NCBI GenBank assembly: GCA_023313575.1
Contig: JAJTTP010000001.1
Span: 558,001 to 622,000, forward strand
Source of the DNA: Eutypella sp. D-1
Lineage: Eukaryota; Ascomycota; Sordariomycetes; Xylariales; Diatrypaceae
Reading direction: 5' to 3'
DNA: 64,000 nt
This document shows positions 24,601-35,615 of the stretch, piece by piece. Below the pieces are notes generated by a model. That model had not been told where the DNA came from and did not search any database. It was given only the letters and a program-made list of their open reading frames with translations. Every line of letters begins with the position of its first letter. Position 1 is the stretch's first letter. Position numbers and translations under genes: made by a program.

Positions 24601-25835
24601 ACCACCCCTCCACCCTCCTCTGTTCGCCCCCTCCCCTCCAAAGTCCCCCGTTTTCTCTCCCTCCCCCTCCCCCTCCCCCCGTCCAAAAGAGGCATGCCCA
24701 AGCTTTTTTGTCTAGGCTGTTCCGGCCGTAGTTCCGCGTCTTCCCTCTAATTCCGACCGATCGAGATGTGTTGGTCCCACATCTGACCCAACACCGGATC
24801 CCCGGGTGCCAGCCATGACATGTGGCATATGCGGTGCTGACATGTTGGCGGCCAGTACCATTCGAAGGACAGCCGAGGAGGGGAAGCATATAGCTGTCAC
24901 TCTCTTTAATGTACCGTAGTCGTAAGTCACAGTGATAGCGGGTGGGCTACTATCTACTTAAGACCGATCATCATGGTTCATCGCCGTGGTTCGGGGAATC
25001 CCCCGGTAAAGCAGTGAAATAATGTCCTTCGGTTCGTCGTGGTCACCATCATCGCACGAGATATCATTTCCGATCTGTCTATAGGCTTAAGCCAAGCCAT
25101 CGAATTCGTTTCGACATCCATAATTATAACCACCGTCCTTAGCATCGTATGCAAAGCTGTGCACTTCCATTATCTAACTAGATACTGAGCCGATCCCTAT
25201 CATTCAGGCAATAGAGCTGATCTGCCCGAATGTTATAGGGTGATGCCGTAGATGACTTGGTATTTGCCTTCGAGATATGTTACTTTATGTACCTAGTGTC
25301 CTACATGCTCATAATCTCAGCCAAGGGAGTATCAGTATTGAACGCAATATTTGAAGGTGGTCAGAGCAACGATATAGCAAAATAGCATAAAAACATGAGA
25401 AAAACCGAGACCATGAAGGCTACGTGCTTCTTGCTACCTAGACTATATCCCGCGTGCTACATGGACTGTGCAACAAGCCACGCGTGGCCAGTTTGGCTCT
25501 ATATATCAAACAAAGTATGACTCCCAAGCGATCGAGCGATCACACATAGTAGGGCTTCCTAGCTCATAGGCATTGAGCACTCACCACGGAACAGGCGTCG
25601 CACAGTACACTCACCATGATGTGGCCGTATGACTAGATGAGCAAACATGACGGTCTACCCGCCGTCATAAACAGCCACACCCCCCGTCCCCCCCGCCCGC
25701 GAATCTCCGCGGGAGCAGTCGATCCTCCCGGAAATTGAAAGGGTTAATTCAGAGGGGAAGTCTTCTATCGCACCGCATCTACTCTCATCTTTTACGTCTC
25801 GATGAAAGAAACGTCGTCCAGTGGTATACTAGATA
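18622..25835. other. 7.2-kb gene-free, low-complexity region upstream of the regulator
   Basis: No ORF on either strand has convincing coding character. The DNA is rich in homopolymer and short tandem tracts: G-runs near 18940-18980, pyrimidine runs near 20630-20730, a poly-T region near 22400, an 8-bp ATGCCGCC-type repeat at about 22210-22245, a run of about 14 G near 23535, and C/T-rich tracts near 24605-24680. It could hold a long leader and promoter for the minus-strand regulator, an untranslated RNA, or nothing. Confidence 0.5.
22209..22245. repeat. 8-bp tandem repeat (ATGCCGCC)n
   Basis: About four slightly diverged copies of ATGCCGCC follow one another; the last copies carry a C-to-T change. 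It lies in non-coding DNA. Confidence 0.7.
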
Positions 25836-26729
25836 TTGCTGCATCTTGTCATGTATCACCCGCCGCGGATCGGCTACGGGCGTGGCCACGGCTCCCCGCA
25901 AAACGCACTTCTCGCTCCTCACCCGCACAGGGCACTGAGCAGGCACGTCGACCCCTACTTCTGGCGGCTGCAAGCCCACCCGCCATTCCCAGCAGGAAGA
26001 GGATGGTGGCATGGGCCGCCGCCGCCGCTGGTCCAGCCTGCGCCGGCCTCCGAACCCACCCGAACCGAGCCCGAGCCCCCGATCGAGGTCCGGCTGCCGG
26101 ACGAAGGTGAGAAGCACCGCACCGAGCCCGTGTACCTCTGTGACAGGAAAGACCTGCTTGATCACCTCCCCAACATCCGACACCGCCTGACGGGGGGCGT
26201 GCTGCATGCGGCGGAGTTCATCGTGCGGTGGAACCGCTCCGCGTACTCGCAGGAGGCGCTACACCACATCTTCCGGAGCTTCCAGCTGCGGCGGACGTCG
26301 GGACTGTCGGTGGACATCTTCGAGCGGGTGCGCGACCTGCTGCAGAGCGGGCGCAGCGGCGAGGAGTCCTTCGAGACGGCGTTCGGCGTGTTTCTCGGGA
26401 CCTGCGACGCGCTGGACGCGGAGGGCGGGCTGGGCTGCAGCGAGGATCTGCTGTCGCAGGTCGAGGAGTTTGCGCTCGAGCTCCAGGCCCGCGCCGACTT
26501 CGGCCCCTGGAACTACCATAGCCTCATTGAGTTCTTCATGGCCTACTCCAAGGTCTTCCGCCCCAGCACGCCCCGGCACATGGACGCCCTCCGCGCGCTC
26601 TGGAGGTCTGTCAACATCGGCGGGAAGGCCGTCGTCATGGACGTGCTCGCGGGATCCTTGGACTGGAATTCCCAGCGGAGCAATGGGCATGTGCTGTATC
26701 GCGCGCTGTGCGATATGGACGCGTTCTGA
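25836..26729 (+). CDS. Hypothetical protein, family not recognised
   Basis: One open frame of 297 codons with strong GC third-position bias. The first ~110 residues are disordered, rich in Pro, His, Gly and Arg (RIGYGRGHG, WWHGPPPPL). From residue ~115 the protein becomes globular and largely helical: YLCDRKDLLDHLPNIRHRL, RWNRSAYSQEALHHIFRSF, ERVRDLLQSGRSGEESFE, HSLIEFFMAYSKVF, ending VLYRALCDMDAF. No signal peptide, membrane span or catalytic motif is seen. The second in-frame ATG (25854) is an alternative start. It resembles a conserved fungal hypothetical protein in composition, but I cannot assign a function. Confidence 0.7.
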   Translation: MLHLVMYHPPRIGYGRGHGSPQNALLAPHPHRALSRHVDPYFWRLQAHPPFPAGRGWWHGPPPPLVQPAPASEPTRTEPEPPIEVRLPDEGEKHRTEPVYLCDRKDLLDHLPNIRHRLTGGVLHAAEFIVRWNRSAYSQEALHHIFRSFQLRRTSGLSVDIFERVRDLLQSGRSGEESFETAFGVFLGTCDALDAEGGLGCSEDLLSQVEEFALELQARADFGPWNYHSLIEFFMAYSKVFRPSTPRHMDALRALWRSVNIGGKAVVMDVLAGSLDWNSQRSNGHVLYRALCDMDAF

Positions 26730-27585
26730 GATGAGCGTCCTCGCATACCCACCTAGGCACGCTGAGAGCTAGATATCTGTACATGGGAACTGTGTCGATT
26801 GGTTATTTCGGTGTCCATATTGGCAGCGCTTTGAAGCAGTTGACCGTGCCTATTAATAAGGTGGTTTCCTTCCCGAGCAAGGCAAGTCAACTGAAGACGG
26901 CCGGGATTAGTAATCGACCAGTGTGGCTTCTGGCTGGTGTATTTTGAACACACAAATCAAGAGTAGAATAGGGCTTGGATTAGTGGTGGGGAATACTGGG
27001 ATGTAAAAAGGGGGAGGTGGGGAGGTCTTATACTTAAGTAGTTTGGTTGTCTAGAAAAGTTGTAGGCATCTACTTATGTTTAACCTTCATTTTTCTGCGT
27101 AGAATGAACCCTTGAAGTGATTTATCCATCTCCCAACTACAGCTTGCTGGGTACGCAACTCCTTCCTCTACCCCGCGGGCCCAGGCCACCTTGCCACGCC
27201 TTGAGTGGTGAGTAGGGAGACAGACCAATCCCAAGGGCGATGGTCGAGGATAAGCAGTCAGGTTGCATATGGGGTGGCCTTTCAGCATGCCATCGGGATA
27301 TGCTTACATACTTAAGGCACAGAGGCAAAATGTAGGTTCCTGACTGGACAGCAAAGATCGTCTTTGTCTGCTCATGTCTCCTTCAAGAAACCTCTACAAT
27401 TAACACGAAAACTTCACGATCCTGTTTGAGAGACGCATCGAATATAATTCATATTCTCCGTTGACTACGCGCTTGCTTGCGTACTCAACCAGCATCACCA
27501 ATGCACTTATAGCTGGCTGTTTGGCTACCTGGAAACGAAAACCCTAAAGCTCGTTCGAGCGACCCCTTACATCTCCAACAACATC
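26730..27585. other. Intergenic
   Basis: 3' flank of the hypothetical gene; no coding signal recognised. Confidence 0.55.
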
Positions 27586-27957
27586 ATGGAATTCCAGTCG
27601 ACCACCGCGCCGAAATATCCGGCCTCAGCCCCGGCAGCTCAGCCGCCAGATCTGCGAGTATAGAAACACGCACCACCTGCTGCTGCTCCTGCTGCTCCCA
27701 ACACATCATTCCCGCCGCCGCCGCTCTTTAGCCTCGGCCGCTCGTTCAGCAGCAGTGGCGGGCCCATCAGCACGCCCCTCGCGACAGGAACGGACATCCA
27801 GGCCCTCAAGACTGCGTGCGAGATCTCGCTAGGGGAGTACTACTACGCGGCGGTGCAGGAGAGGCGCGTGATGAACGACCTGCGGGGCGCTGCGGAGGGA
27901 GGTCGCGGCGCTCGTGAAGGATGGCGGTGGCGGCGGTGGGTTCTGGGTGGGTTTGTG
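27586..27957 (+). pseudogene. Decayed gene with in-frame stop and frameshift
   Basis: From the ATG at 27586 (MEFQSTTAPKYP...) the frame is Pro/Ala-rich, meets TAG at 27661-27663, then continues protein-like in the same frame: LFSLGRSFSSSGGPIST, TDIQALKTACEISLGEYYY, QERRVMNDLRG. Near 27888 the coding character switches by one base to ALRREVAALVKDGGGGG. A GT-AG intron over the stop (gtatag...ctttag, 74 bp) is possible but would put the downstream part in the wrong frame. This argues for a broken gene rather than a missed intron. Further 3' exons may lie up to about 28470, where one frame ends ...LDFLGGWRWRVLLM. The family is unknown. Confidence 0.35.
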
Positions 27958-28839
27958 TAAGTTTTGTTCCTTTCTTCACTTACCCCTTAGCTCTCTTTCC
28001 CCTCTGGCCCTCGCTGTATAACGTAAACGACCGATGTGCTTTATTGGGGGGGAGAGGATGGACGTTGGTCCCGCATACCGCGCCCTGCTTCTTCGAGGAT
28101 GAGACTTCCATTACGAAGTATCTGTCACATATACACACATATATATACAGACAGACAGACAGGCAGGCAGACACATGGATGTATCACCACATCTGCGGGG
28201 AAGAAAGCGCGTGTGCCAGGCACCTGCAGCCAGCCAGCCATTCAAAAACCCCCTCTCACATCACAGCGTGCCACTCACCCACCACTTATCAATCTACACA
28301 AAATTCCCGGTGGCACCCTTGATCCCAGCAGTGCGCAAAATATTCCAGCGCCCGGCATCGCATCGCAGCACGCCGCCTCGTCTAGCAACGGCACGGAGCA
28401 CGCGTGTCATTCTTCAGCGGACGGACCTGGATTTTCTAGGGGGCTGGCGGTGGAGGGTGTTGCTCATGTAGTAGTGTAGTGAGTGCCGTGATTAGGCGGC
28501 AAAACCAGGGCTGTGTATGTCATCGTCGCCCTCGGTTCCTCTTGTGTGAAGTCTTGGTTAAGGGGGACACGGTCTTTGATAGGGTAGGGCTAGGGCTAAC
28601 TGCTCATGATGATTTATGTGCCAGAGGTATGCATGTATAGGCAAGGGGTCCGTCAATTATGCTGATCTCGGATGAGGAACGATTTTAATGCAAAGAAACT
28701 ATTCATTCGAACCTCGCCGCATAAGTCTTTGTTTTTTCTTTACCTCCTGGGTATCCGTACCATCTAACGCCCAAATGGAAGAGAGATAGAAAAAAGAAAC
28801 ACAATGCTATATGCCTTTGCCTTGATTAATTTAATCCCT

Positions 28840-30416
28840 TTAGTACGCTCCACGACCATAACTATCACCAGCCCCGAAATCGCCCAATTGTAAATGCGTC
28901 ATGCCGTCCCTCGCCCGACCAACCTCGCTCGCTACCTTGAGAATGCCCTGCTCGAAGTCGCGCAGCACGGCCACGAGCTCCTGGATCTTCTCGTCGGCGG
29001 TGGATGCGCCGCCGTTCTTGGTAGCCATCACTTTCTGCAGCTGCTCGACCAGCCCGTCCTGAACGCCGTGCAAGTGCGACTCGATTTCCGTCAGGTTGCT
29101 CTCGTAGCGCTTGAGCTGGCCGTCCATCTCGTCGGCGGTCTTGGAGAAGAAGCCGACGAGATCCTGACCGTCCGTCTCGGCGTTGGCGGTCCCGGCTGAT
29201 GGCTGGCGCGGGGCCCACAGGTTCGGGGTGTGATACTGCTGGGGTAATTTCAGGTTGTCGATGGCGCGGAAGCTCAGACGGGCGTGGTCGGCGTCCTGGT
29301 TGACGAGGGTCCTCGCGGCTTCGATGGCGTGCGCGTCGGACTCGAGGGCGCTCCGGGCCCCCTCGTATTTCCTCGTGACGAACTTCACGTCGTTCGGGAC
29401 ATTCTCGAGCATTTCGCCATGGCCCGGCATGAAGGACTGGAGTTCCTCCTGGTGGCGTATCTGGTTCAGGATAAACTTGTCGATATTCTCAATGGTACTC
29501 TGCAGGTTCTCTTGGAGATCGCTGAATCGAGTGGTGCCCTTGAGGTTCGAGAGGTCTATGCGCACGCCGGGGACGGTCTGCTGTTGCTGCTGCTGCTGGG
29601 TCGTAGACTGGCCTAAGGAACCAAGTCCGAGAGATGTACCCAAGCCCAACGTGGGTTGTGATGGCTGGGCTTGAGCAGGCTTGTTCAGACTTCCACTACA
29701 AGAAGGTCAGTTGTGCATTTTCAAGGGTATGTGGGGGAGGGGGGGGGGCTGGCAAGACATGGTGAAGCTTACAAGAGGCTATTTTGTTGCTGTGGTTGAG
29801 CAGGCTGGGCTGGCTTGGAGAGTGAAGCGAACAGGTTGTTACCCTGAGCAGGTTGGGCCTGAGACTGTGTTTGGGAAGCATTTCCAAATAAGCTGCCTCC
29901 GGTCTGCTGTGGCTGAGAGGGTGCAGTGTTCGTAGAGGCCGAACCAAATAGACCTCCGGCAGGATTTCCCGTGTTCTGCTGCGGTTGCTGCGATTGGGGG
30001 GCTGTGGTTGTTGACGCAGCTCCAAATAGAGAGTTGCCCGTCTGCTGCTGCTGCTGCTGTTGCGGTTGGGTGGTGGCAGTATTTGTGCCAAACAGGCTCG
30101 TGGCAGGTTTAGGGGTGCTTAGAGCGCTGGCGAAGGGATTGGAACCAGTTTGTTGTTGAGGCTGTGATTGGGATTGGGCGGCGGAAGCAAACATATTGGT
30201 GGTGGTGGGCGTGGAGGCGGGTGCGGCAGGTTGACTACTCGTTGTTGTTGTTGTTGAATTCGATCCACTGTCGAAGAAGAATTAGAGAAATAGGAAAATG
30301 TATTTATTTACTTCCAGTATTTTTTGGTGTTTGGTGGAAATGTCTTACAATAGATTGGCTGAGGTAGTGTTTATACTCAGACCTGCCGGACCGCTCGCTG
30401 ACCTCGCAAGTACCAT
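28840..30416 (-). CDS. NUP49: Nucleoporin NUP49 (Nup58 homologue), FG repeat
   Basis: Exons (minus strand) are 30416-30349, 30267-29773 and 29695-28840; 472 aa. Both splice junctions fall inside an LFGS repeat (LF|GS), so the frame and repeat pattern confirm them. The N-terminal half is FG-repeat, Gln/Ser/Thr-rich (SLFGNASQTQ, SLFGAASTTT). The C-terminal half is helical coiled coil (RFSDLQENLQSTIENIDKFI, ESNLTEIESHLHGVQDGL). This is the Nsp1-Nup57-Nup49 channel trimer subunit, whose FG repeats bind transport receptors in the central channel. It ends in a short Gly/Tyr-rich tail (DSYGRGAY). Assignment to NUP49 rather than NUP57 rests on the C-terminal helical block and is fairly sure. Confidence 0.88.
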
Positions 30417-31407
30417 TGATGATGATGGTTTGGTGAGTGAGTGAGTGAGTGTAGGTAGGTAACGGTAAAGTTGGTGATGTTGGTGGATTTGGTAGTACTA
30501 GATAGCCTATGGCACGCACGCGACGGAATCGCCCTGTTGGACTGTTGGATTCCCCAACCTTGAATGGCTAGAAGAATTCCAACGTAGCCAGCCACTAGGC
30601 GGAATCAGTGCTAGTAGGTGCAGGTTGTAGGTGCGGATTGCGGGTGCGGATTGCGGGTACAGGCAGAATAGAGAACTCGGAATAGACACTTTTAAGGTTC
30701 TAGGGTTTGTACTATTAGGGATTTATTGGATGTGTTTGTTTTAAAGTGAGGTAAGGTAGAGTGAAGCTTCAGGTAAGGCAGGCAGGCAAGCTTCATTAGT
30801 TCCTACCTAAGGTTACTTCCGTGGTTGGTTTGCTTAATACCTATTTCGTCTTATCAGCTTGGAGCTGAGGTATGATAAGGATATTGGGGCAGGTACCTAC
30901 CCGACCAGCTCCAACTTTTAGATGGTACTTAGCTTCCATCTATGCACAAAAAACTGACCGTGTTTTATGCACAGGGCTATACCTTATAAGGATTAGTCTA
31001 TTCTCCCTTAGATGCTTCCATCTGCTTAGGTACTTGGTAATGCAATTCATTGATGTATCTTGGCATTCATTCTGGGCTAGGTACCTATGCCCACTAGATA
31101 ACTGCTAACTACTAGATACTTCCCGTCATAGCTATGCCCAGGATCATATAAGCATAGCATTGCTTCTTCGATTCCATGTGAGCTTAACAATAAACAATCT
31201 GGGTTCTACAACTTTCCATACTCCCATCCATAATAATTGTATTTCACAACCTACCAGCGCTCGCCTGTCTACTACTTCCACGTTCATCTCTATCCTCAGC
31301 ATTTTAGCCAATTCCAATTCCCTACCCTACCTTCACACAGGCACTCACTTCAACTCTTCACAGCCCCCGCGCGCGACGACCAGCATTAGGTCGGCCACTA
31401 CAACACC
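30417..31407. promoter_or_regulatory. Divergent promoter region NUP49 / FIP1
   Basis: 0.99 kb between the two start codons. Contains GTGA/GTAGGT-type short repeats (around 30432-30460) and leader sequence of both genes. No gene is seen. Confidence 0.5.
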
Positions 31408-32703
31408 ATGGAGATCGATGATGACGATGATTTTTACGCCCCCGACGAGCCCGAAACTACCACAGCGGAAACTACAACAGCAGCAGCAACAACAACAACA
31501 ACAACAACCACAGCCGCGACAGGCCAAGATGCCGCTGCCGCTGCCAATGCGCAAGAGCAGAACCAACAGGATGAAGATCTTGAGGAAGGCGAAGAAGAGG
31601 ACGAGGGCGCTGATATGGACGAGGACGACTCAGTATGTGTAATTTTGCGCTCTGTGCCTTATGCTCTTCAAGGCCTTTATGCCCTATAACGTCACTTTCT
31701 CTATCTCTACTGGGAAAGACTAGTAACTGACCTCAGCCTCTTCCCCTCTTTCAAGGACATAGATATTATCACCGAACGAAAAGACGGCACCAATGCGCCT
31801 CCCCCTACGTGAGCCCACTCCCCAACTTGCAAACCGCAGGCTCTTGTCTATGCACCTCTACCCTGCTTACTAACTCCCTGTAGCCAATCTCGGTACAGCG
31901 ACATACGGAACATACCTCAGAGGACCACATCAAGCGATACCGCTGTCAAGCCAGCCGTCAAGAAGGATGAACCCCAGCAGAAGCCCCCATCCGGAGCTGA
32001 ACTTCCACCTGTTTCTACCTCCAAGATAGATGTGAATGCGGTACCAATATATAAACCTGTCGGGAAGCCCATTACCCAGGTCCAGGTCGATCAAGGTGCG
32101 CGCGAGTTCCTTCTAGCTGGGTTTTTAATCAATATTAATGTTTTCGCATTAGACCTACCCGAGCACGACAAGCCATGGCGCAAGCCCGGCACCGATATCA
32201 GCGACTACTTCAACTACGGCTTTGACGAGTTCACCTGGACCTTATACGCCAACAAGCAGGACTCCCTGCGCTCCGAGTATAACCAGGACATCATCGCCCA
32301 GAACAACAAGAAGATGATGGAGGATATGCAGATGATGATGATGGGCGGTATGCCCGGCATGGCCGGCGGAGGCGGGGGCGGAGGCGGCTCCATGCCCAAT
32401 ATGCCAGGCATGGACGGCATGCCCCCCGAGATGCAGGCCATGATGCAGCAGATGATGGCTTCGGGCATGGATCCCAGTCAGATGGACCCTTCCACCATGT
32501 CCACGATGTTCGCCGGCATGCAGAATGCGGGAGGAAATGCGGGCGGAGGCCAGGGTGCACAAAATCAGAACTTTGGAGGTGCCGGTCAGGCTTTCGGTGG
32601 CGGCAACCAGGGCCAGGGCTACGGCTTCGAACAGGGGGTAGGCCGGGGCGGAGGTGGTGGTAACTTCGGGGGTCGGGGCCGAGGCGGTCGGAGAAACTGG
32701 TGA
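31408..32703 (+). CDS. FIP1: Pre-mRNA polyadenylation factor FIP1
   Basis: Exons are 31408-31632, 31756-31808, 31884-32095 and 32153-32703; 346 aa. The N-terminus is acidic (MEIDDDDDFYAPDEPE, then Thr/Ala repeats and DEDLEEGEEEDEG). The family-defining Fip1 motif spans the third intron: D|LPEHDKPWRKPG, then DYFNYGFDEFTW. The C-terminus is Met/Gly-rich and ends in an RGG-like tail (GGRGRGGRRNW). Fip1 is the unstructured tether of the cleavage and polyadenylation factor, joining poly(A) polymerase and Yth1. Intron 3 is 57 bp and has no stop in frame, so unspliced RNA would add 19 residues exactly inside the conserved motif; homology to the motif shows it is removed in the functional form. Confidence 0.93.
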
Positions 32704-33440
32704 TTTATGGTGGACTTCAATTCAGTTTAGTCCAGTTCAGCTTCCGACCGGGCGAAAATGCACTGTTGCACGATATTTTGGGTTGCAAGGGCACATGGGT
32801 TTACGGGATGTAATGAGCGATTTGCCTCTTGTCGAGGTTGCTGCTAGCTAGGATACATAACCATGCAGGAGAGCCGGCCGACTGACTTGAGGGGTGCCAA
32901 AAAATAAGAACGAATGCTGTTCCTTGACCATCTTCTAGGGGAATTATACCAGATCATAATATTGAATTACATAATAAAGGCCGGGATGCCAGGATACCGG
33001 GATACTTGAGACGGTATACAACCTCTACTCTGCTACCCCGCACCACTACTACCACCACCACCCCACGCTCGGGAGCTATAGAAAAGTATAACGGGATCCC
33101 GTGTGCGGATGAACGGCTGACGCGCGAACTCCCATCCCCCTTCCCCCACCCCCCTTTTTAGGGGGGGTGATGATCTGTAGCCCCCCCGGCAATCCCTGGC
33201 TGGCCAATCAAGTGAAGGCTGCCCGCACGTTTTCCGGGTAAGTCGACTTCGATCTGGGCTGATATCGATCTGAGGTAGGGATGTCAAGCTGGTTGGCAAA
33301 CACTCGTTGCGACATCCCGAACCGTCTTCTTCCTATAACGCATACATTACATGCTTGTTACATACGGGTAGGTAGGTACGTTGGTAGGTGGGCGGGAAGG
33401 GCAGGTAGCCAATGGTCTTGTCTCTACGGAAACATCCACG

Positions 33441-33471
<31 letters not shown>

Positions 33472-34968
33472 GTAATAGCCGTTGGACATGCGGGCGATCC
33501 AATGAGAGGCTGTCCGTAACCCCCCCTTCGCCGTGCGTGCGGTTTGAGCGGCCATTGGGTGCGAGTGAGCCGCATCAGGTTTTGAGTACCTGCATAAAGG
33601 GGGGTGGGGAAGGAGGAGGGGATGGATGATAGGATAGATTGTGAGTGAAGTGCGTTACTTGTTGCCGGTGTTTGTTTACCTTACTCACCAACATACCTAC
33701 TTGGGAGACGAGGTCATTGAGTGAGTAAGCTAGTCGCAGGCTTGACACGAGATCCTGGATGGTCCTCCCCTCTTCAAACTGTGAGTGAGACTCTCGCACT
33801 AGAATATAGAAGAAAATTGCCCCGTCAAATAGAAGAACGACGAATGAAGCTCTTCACGTGGGCGAACTTGCGGTCCGTCGAAAGATGGGATGGACTCCTC
33901 GGAAGGAGGGGTCGGTTCCAGTACTACCTACTACCTACTACTGCTGCTAGAGGCACATGCGTATATACACATAAGCTGATAGGTAGAGAAGCCACACACA
34001 CATACACACACACACCCCTATTATGTTTGCGGGGCGGGTCGATGTCGTTCTTAGTGTGTTTCTTTCTTCCCCAACTACATACAGACCTAGAACGCCGTCG
34101 AAGTCAAACTCGCGAATCGAATCATGGATGCATGGCATGGGCATGGATGGAGACGACGGAGAAAAACCACCGGCTATGGGTGGGTGAGTGGATATACCGA
34201 ACAGCCGAGTTATCGGCGGTGCTCATAGCATAGCATAGCATAGCGTAATTCATCGGGGGGGTATAAGACATGGCAATTTCTCCTTTCCACGACCGGCCGT
34301 GAATAATTGGAAGAATGTGTGTATCATCATTCAAACAAACAAGCAACCCGACAACAAGCACTTCAACAAAATATTTCGAACCGCCCGCCCGCTCCTCTTC
34401 CCCTTTTGCCCCTCTTCGTTGGCCGGGTTCGGGTCGATTCCATTCCATCTTTGCGTTGCCGGTCTCCACTTTCCAGGGGGAGCTTGCCCACTTTGTCCAC
34501 TAACTTCCCCCCTCCTTCAATCTCTCTCCCGCTATCCCTTCCACTGCATTCCATTTTGCGGGTCCCAGCCCCGTTCACACTACGGGGACGTCCAGACGGT
34601 TCCGGATCTTAATACATTTCATTACCTTCCGGGTTCCGTAGATTTCTACCCGTTCTTGCAAATTTTTTCTTCTATTTTATTTCAATCAGTTTTATGCAAC
34701 AATTTTTGTCTAGATCATTTTTTAATTTATTTATTTATTTAGCTCTTAGAACCCATTTGTATGTCTCTCTGTATGATCTAGATTTTAATTATCTATTATC
34801 CTTCGAATCAAAGCATCTCGGCTCACCAAAAGAAAGACGCTTTTTTAATCGCCTTATCGCTACCTACCGAGTCTTTCTTTCAAGGACAACACCTAGAGGA
34901 AGGCAGCAACGGCCAAAGAAAATTCGAGGATTCTCGTTATGCCAAACTCCTTTTAGAGCTGGGCTACG
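32704..34968. other. Intergenic with microsatellites
   Basis: 2.3 kb without a supported gene. Includes a CT tract (33445-33471), CCA/ACC repeats near 33045 and a GGTAGGTAGG stretch near 33370. Long pyrimidine leader-like sequence precedes the small membrane-protein ORF. Confidence 0.5.
33445..33471. repeat. (CT)n microsatellite
   Basis: About 13 uninterrupted CT units in non-coding DNA. Confidence 0.9.
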
Positions 34969-35400
34969 ATGGCCGCTTCCACCGTCACCATGAAACCGAG
35001 CGGACTCTCTGTCTCGCCTTCGGACGTCATACCTACGCTGGCGCCTACGCTACGATTCGCCCTTCAGTGCCAACGGGCACTGAGCACGGCGTCACTCTTC
35101 GTGGTCCTCCGGACTTACTTGATAGCGTCGCAGATCCTGCTCGCCACGCAAAGCGTCGCCTTCCGGTCTCTCGTCGCGTCGAGCTATGTCCTGGCCGAGG
35201 TCGCCGCCTTCTGGCGGATGCTGTGCTGGTCCGTGTGGAATTCCCAGCCCACGAGGCGGCTGAGGAAGAAGGTCGTCTTCGAGTTCTTCACCCTGATTCT
35301 CGGCTCCGGCAACAATTTCTGTCTCGTTGTCTTCTGGCCTGGTTGGTGGATCTTGGGGTTCATTGGGTTGATGACATACATCTGTGCCGGTCGAAAGTGA
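34969..35400 (+). CDS. Small putative membrane protein
   Basis: 143 codons with good coding bias. It has an N-terminal polar stretch followed by about four hydrophobic segments (ASLFVVLRTYLIASQILLA, SLVASSYVLAEVAAFW, FEFFTLILG, FCLVVFWPGWWILGFIGL) and a basic tail (CAGRK). A basic patch (RRLRKK) separates the two hydrophobic halves. No signal peptide cleavage site or known motif. It converges with XAP5, with 215 bp between the stops. No family is recognised; an integral membrane protein of unknown role is the most that can be said. Confidence 0.6.
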   Translation: MAASTVTMKPSGLSVSPSDVIPTLAPTLRFALQCQRALSTASLFVVLRTYLIASQILLATQSVAFRSLVASSYVLAEVAAFWRMLCWSVWNSQPTRRLRKKVVFEFFTLILGSGNNFCLVVFWPGWWILGFIGLMTYICAGRK

Positions 35401-35615
35401 CATCCAAAACACATATACAGTACGCGGCGCTCCAAGTCAAAACTGATGGATCCGGAAACCACGCGATAACGGACTCCTTGACGCTCGGGCGTTAAAACAT
35501 GAAACGTCGGCAAAACACCGCAGGAGGTCGAGGAAGCAAGCATTTTCGGAGCCAAGGTCAGCCAAAAGAACCCATCTCTCTCTCCCCCATAAATCGAAAC
35601 GAGATGATCCCCTTT

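Noticed and set aside
32032..32703. FIP1 read through intron 3 as one exon
   Set aside because: Reading through puts 19 residues into the conserved Fip1 motif; proper GT-AG signals restore it.
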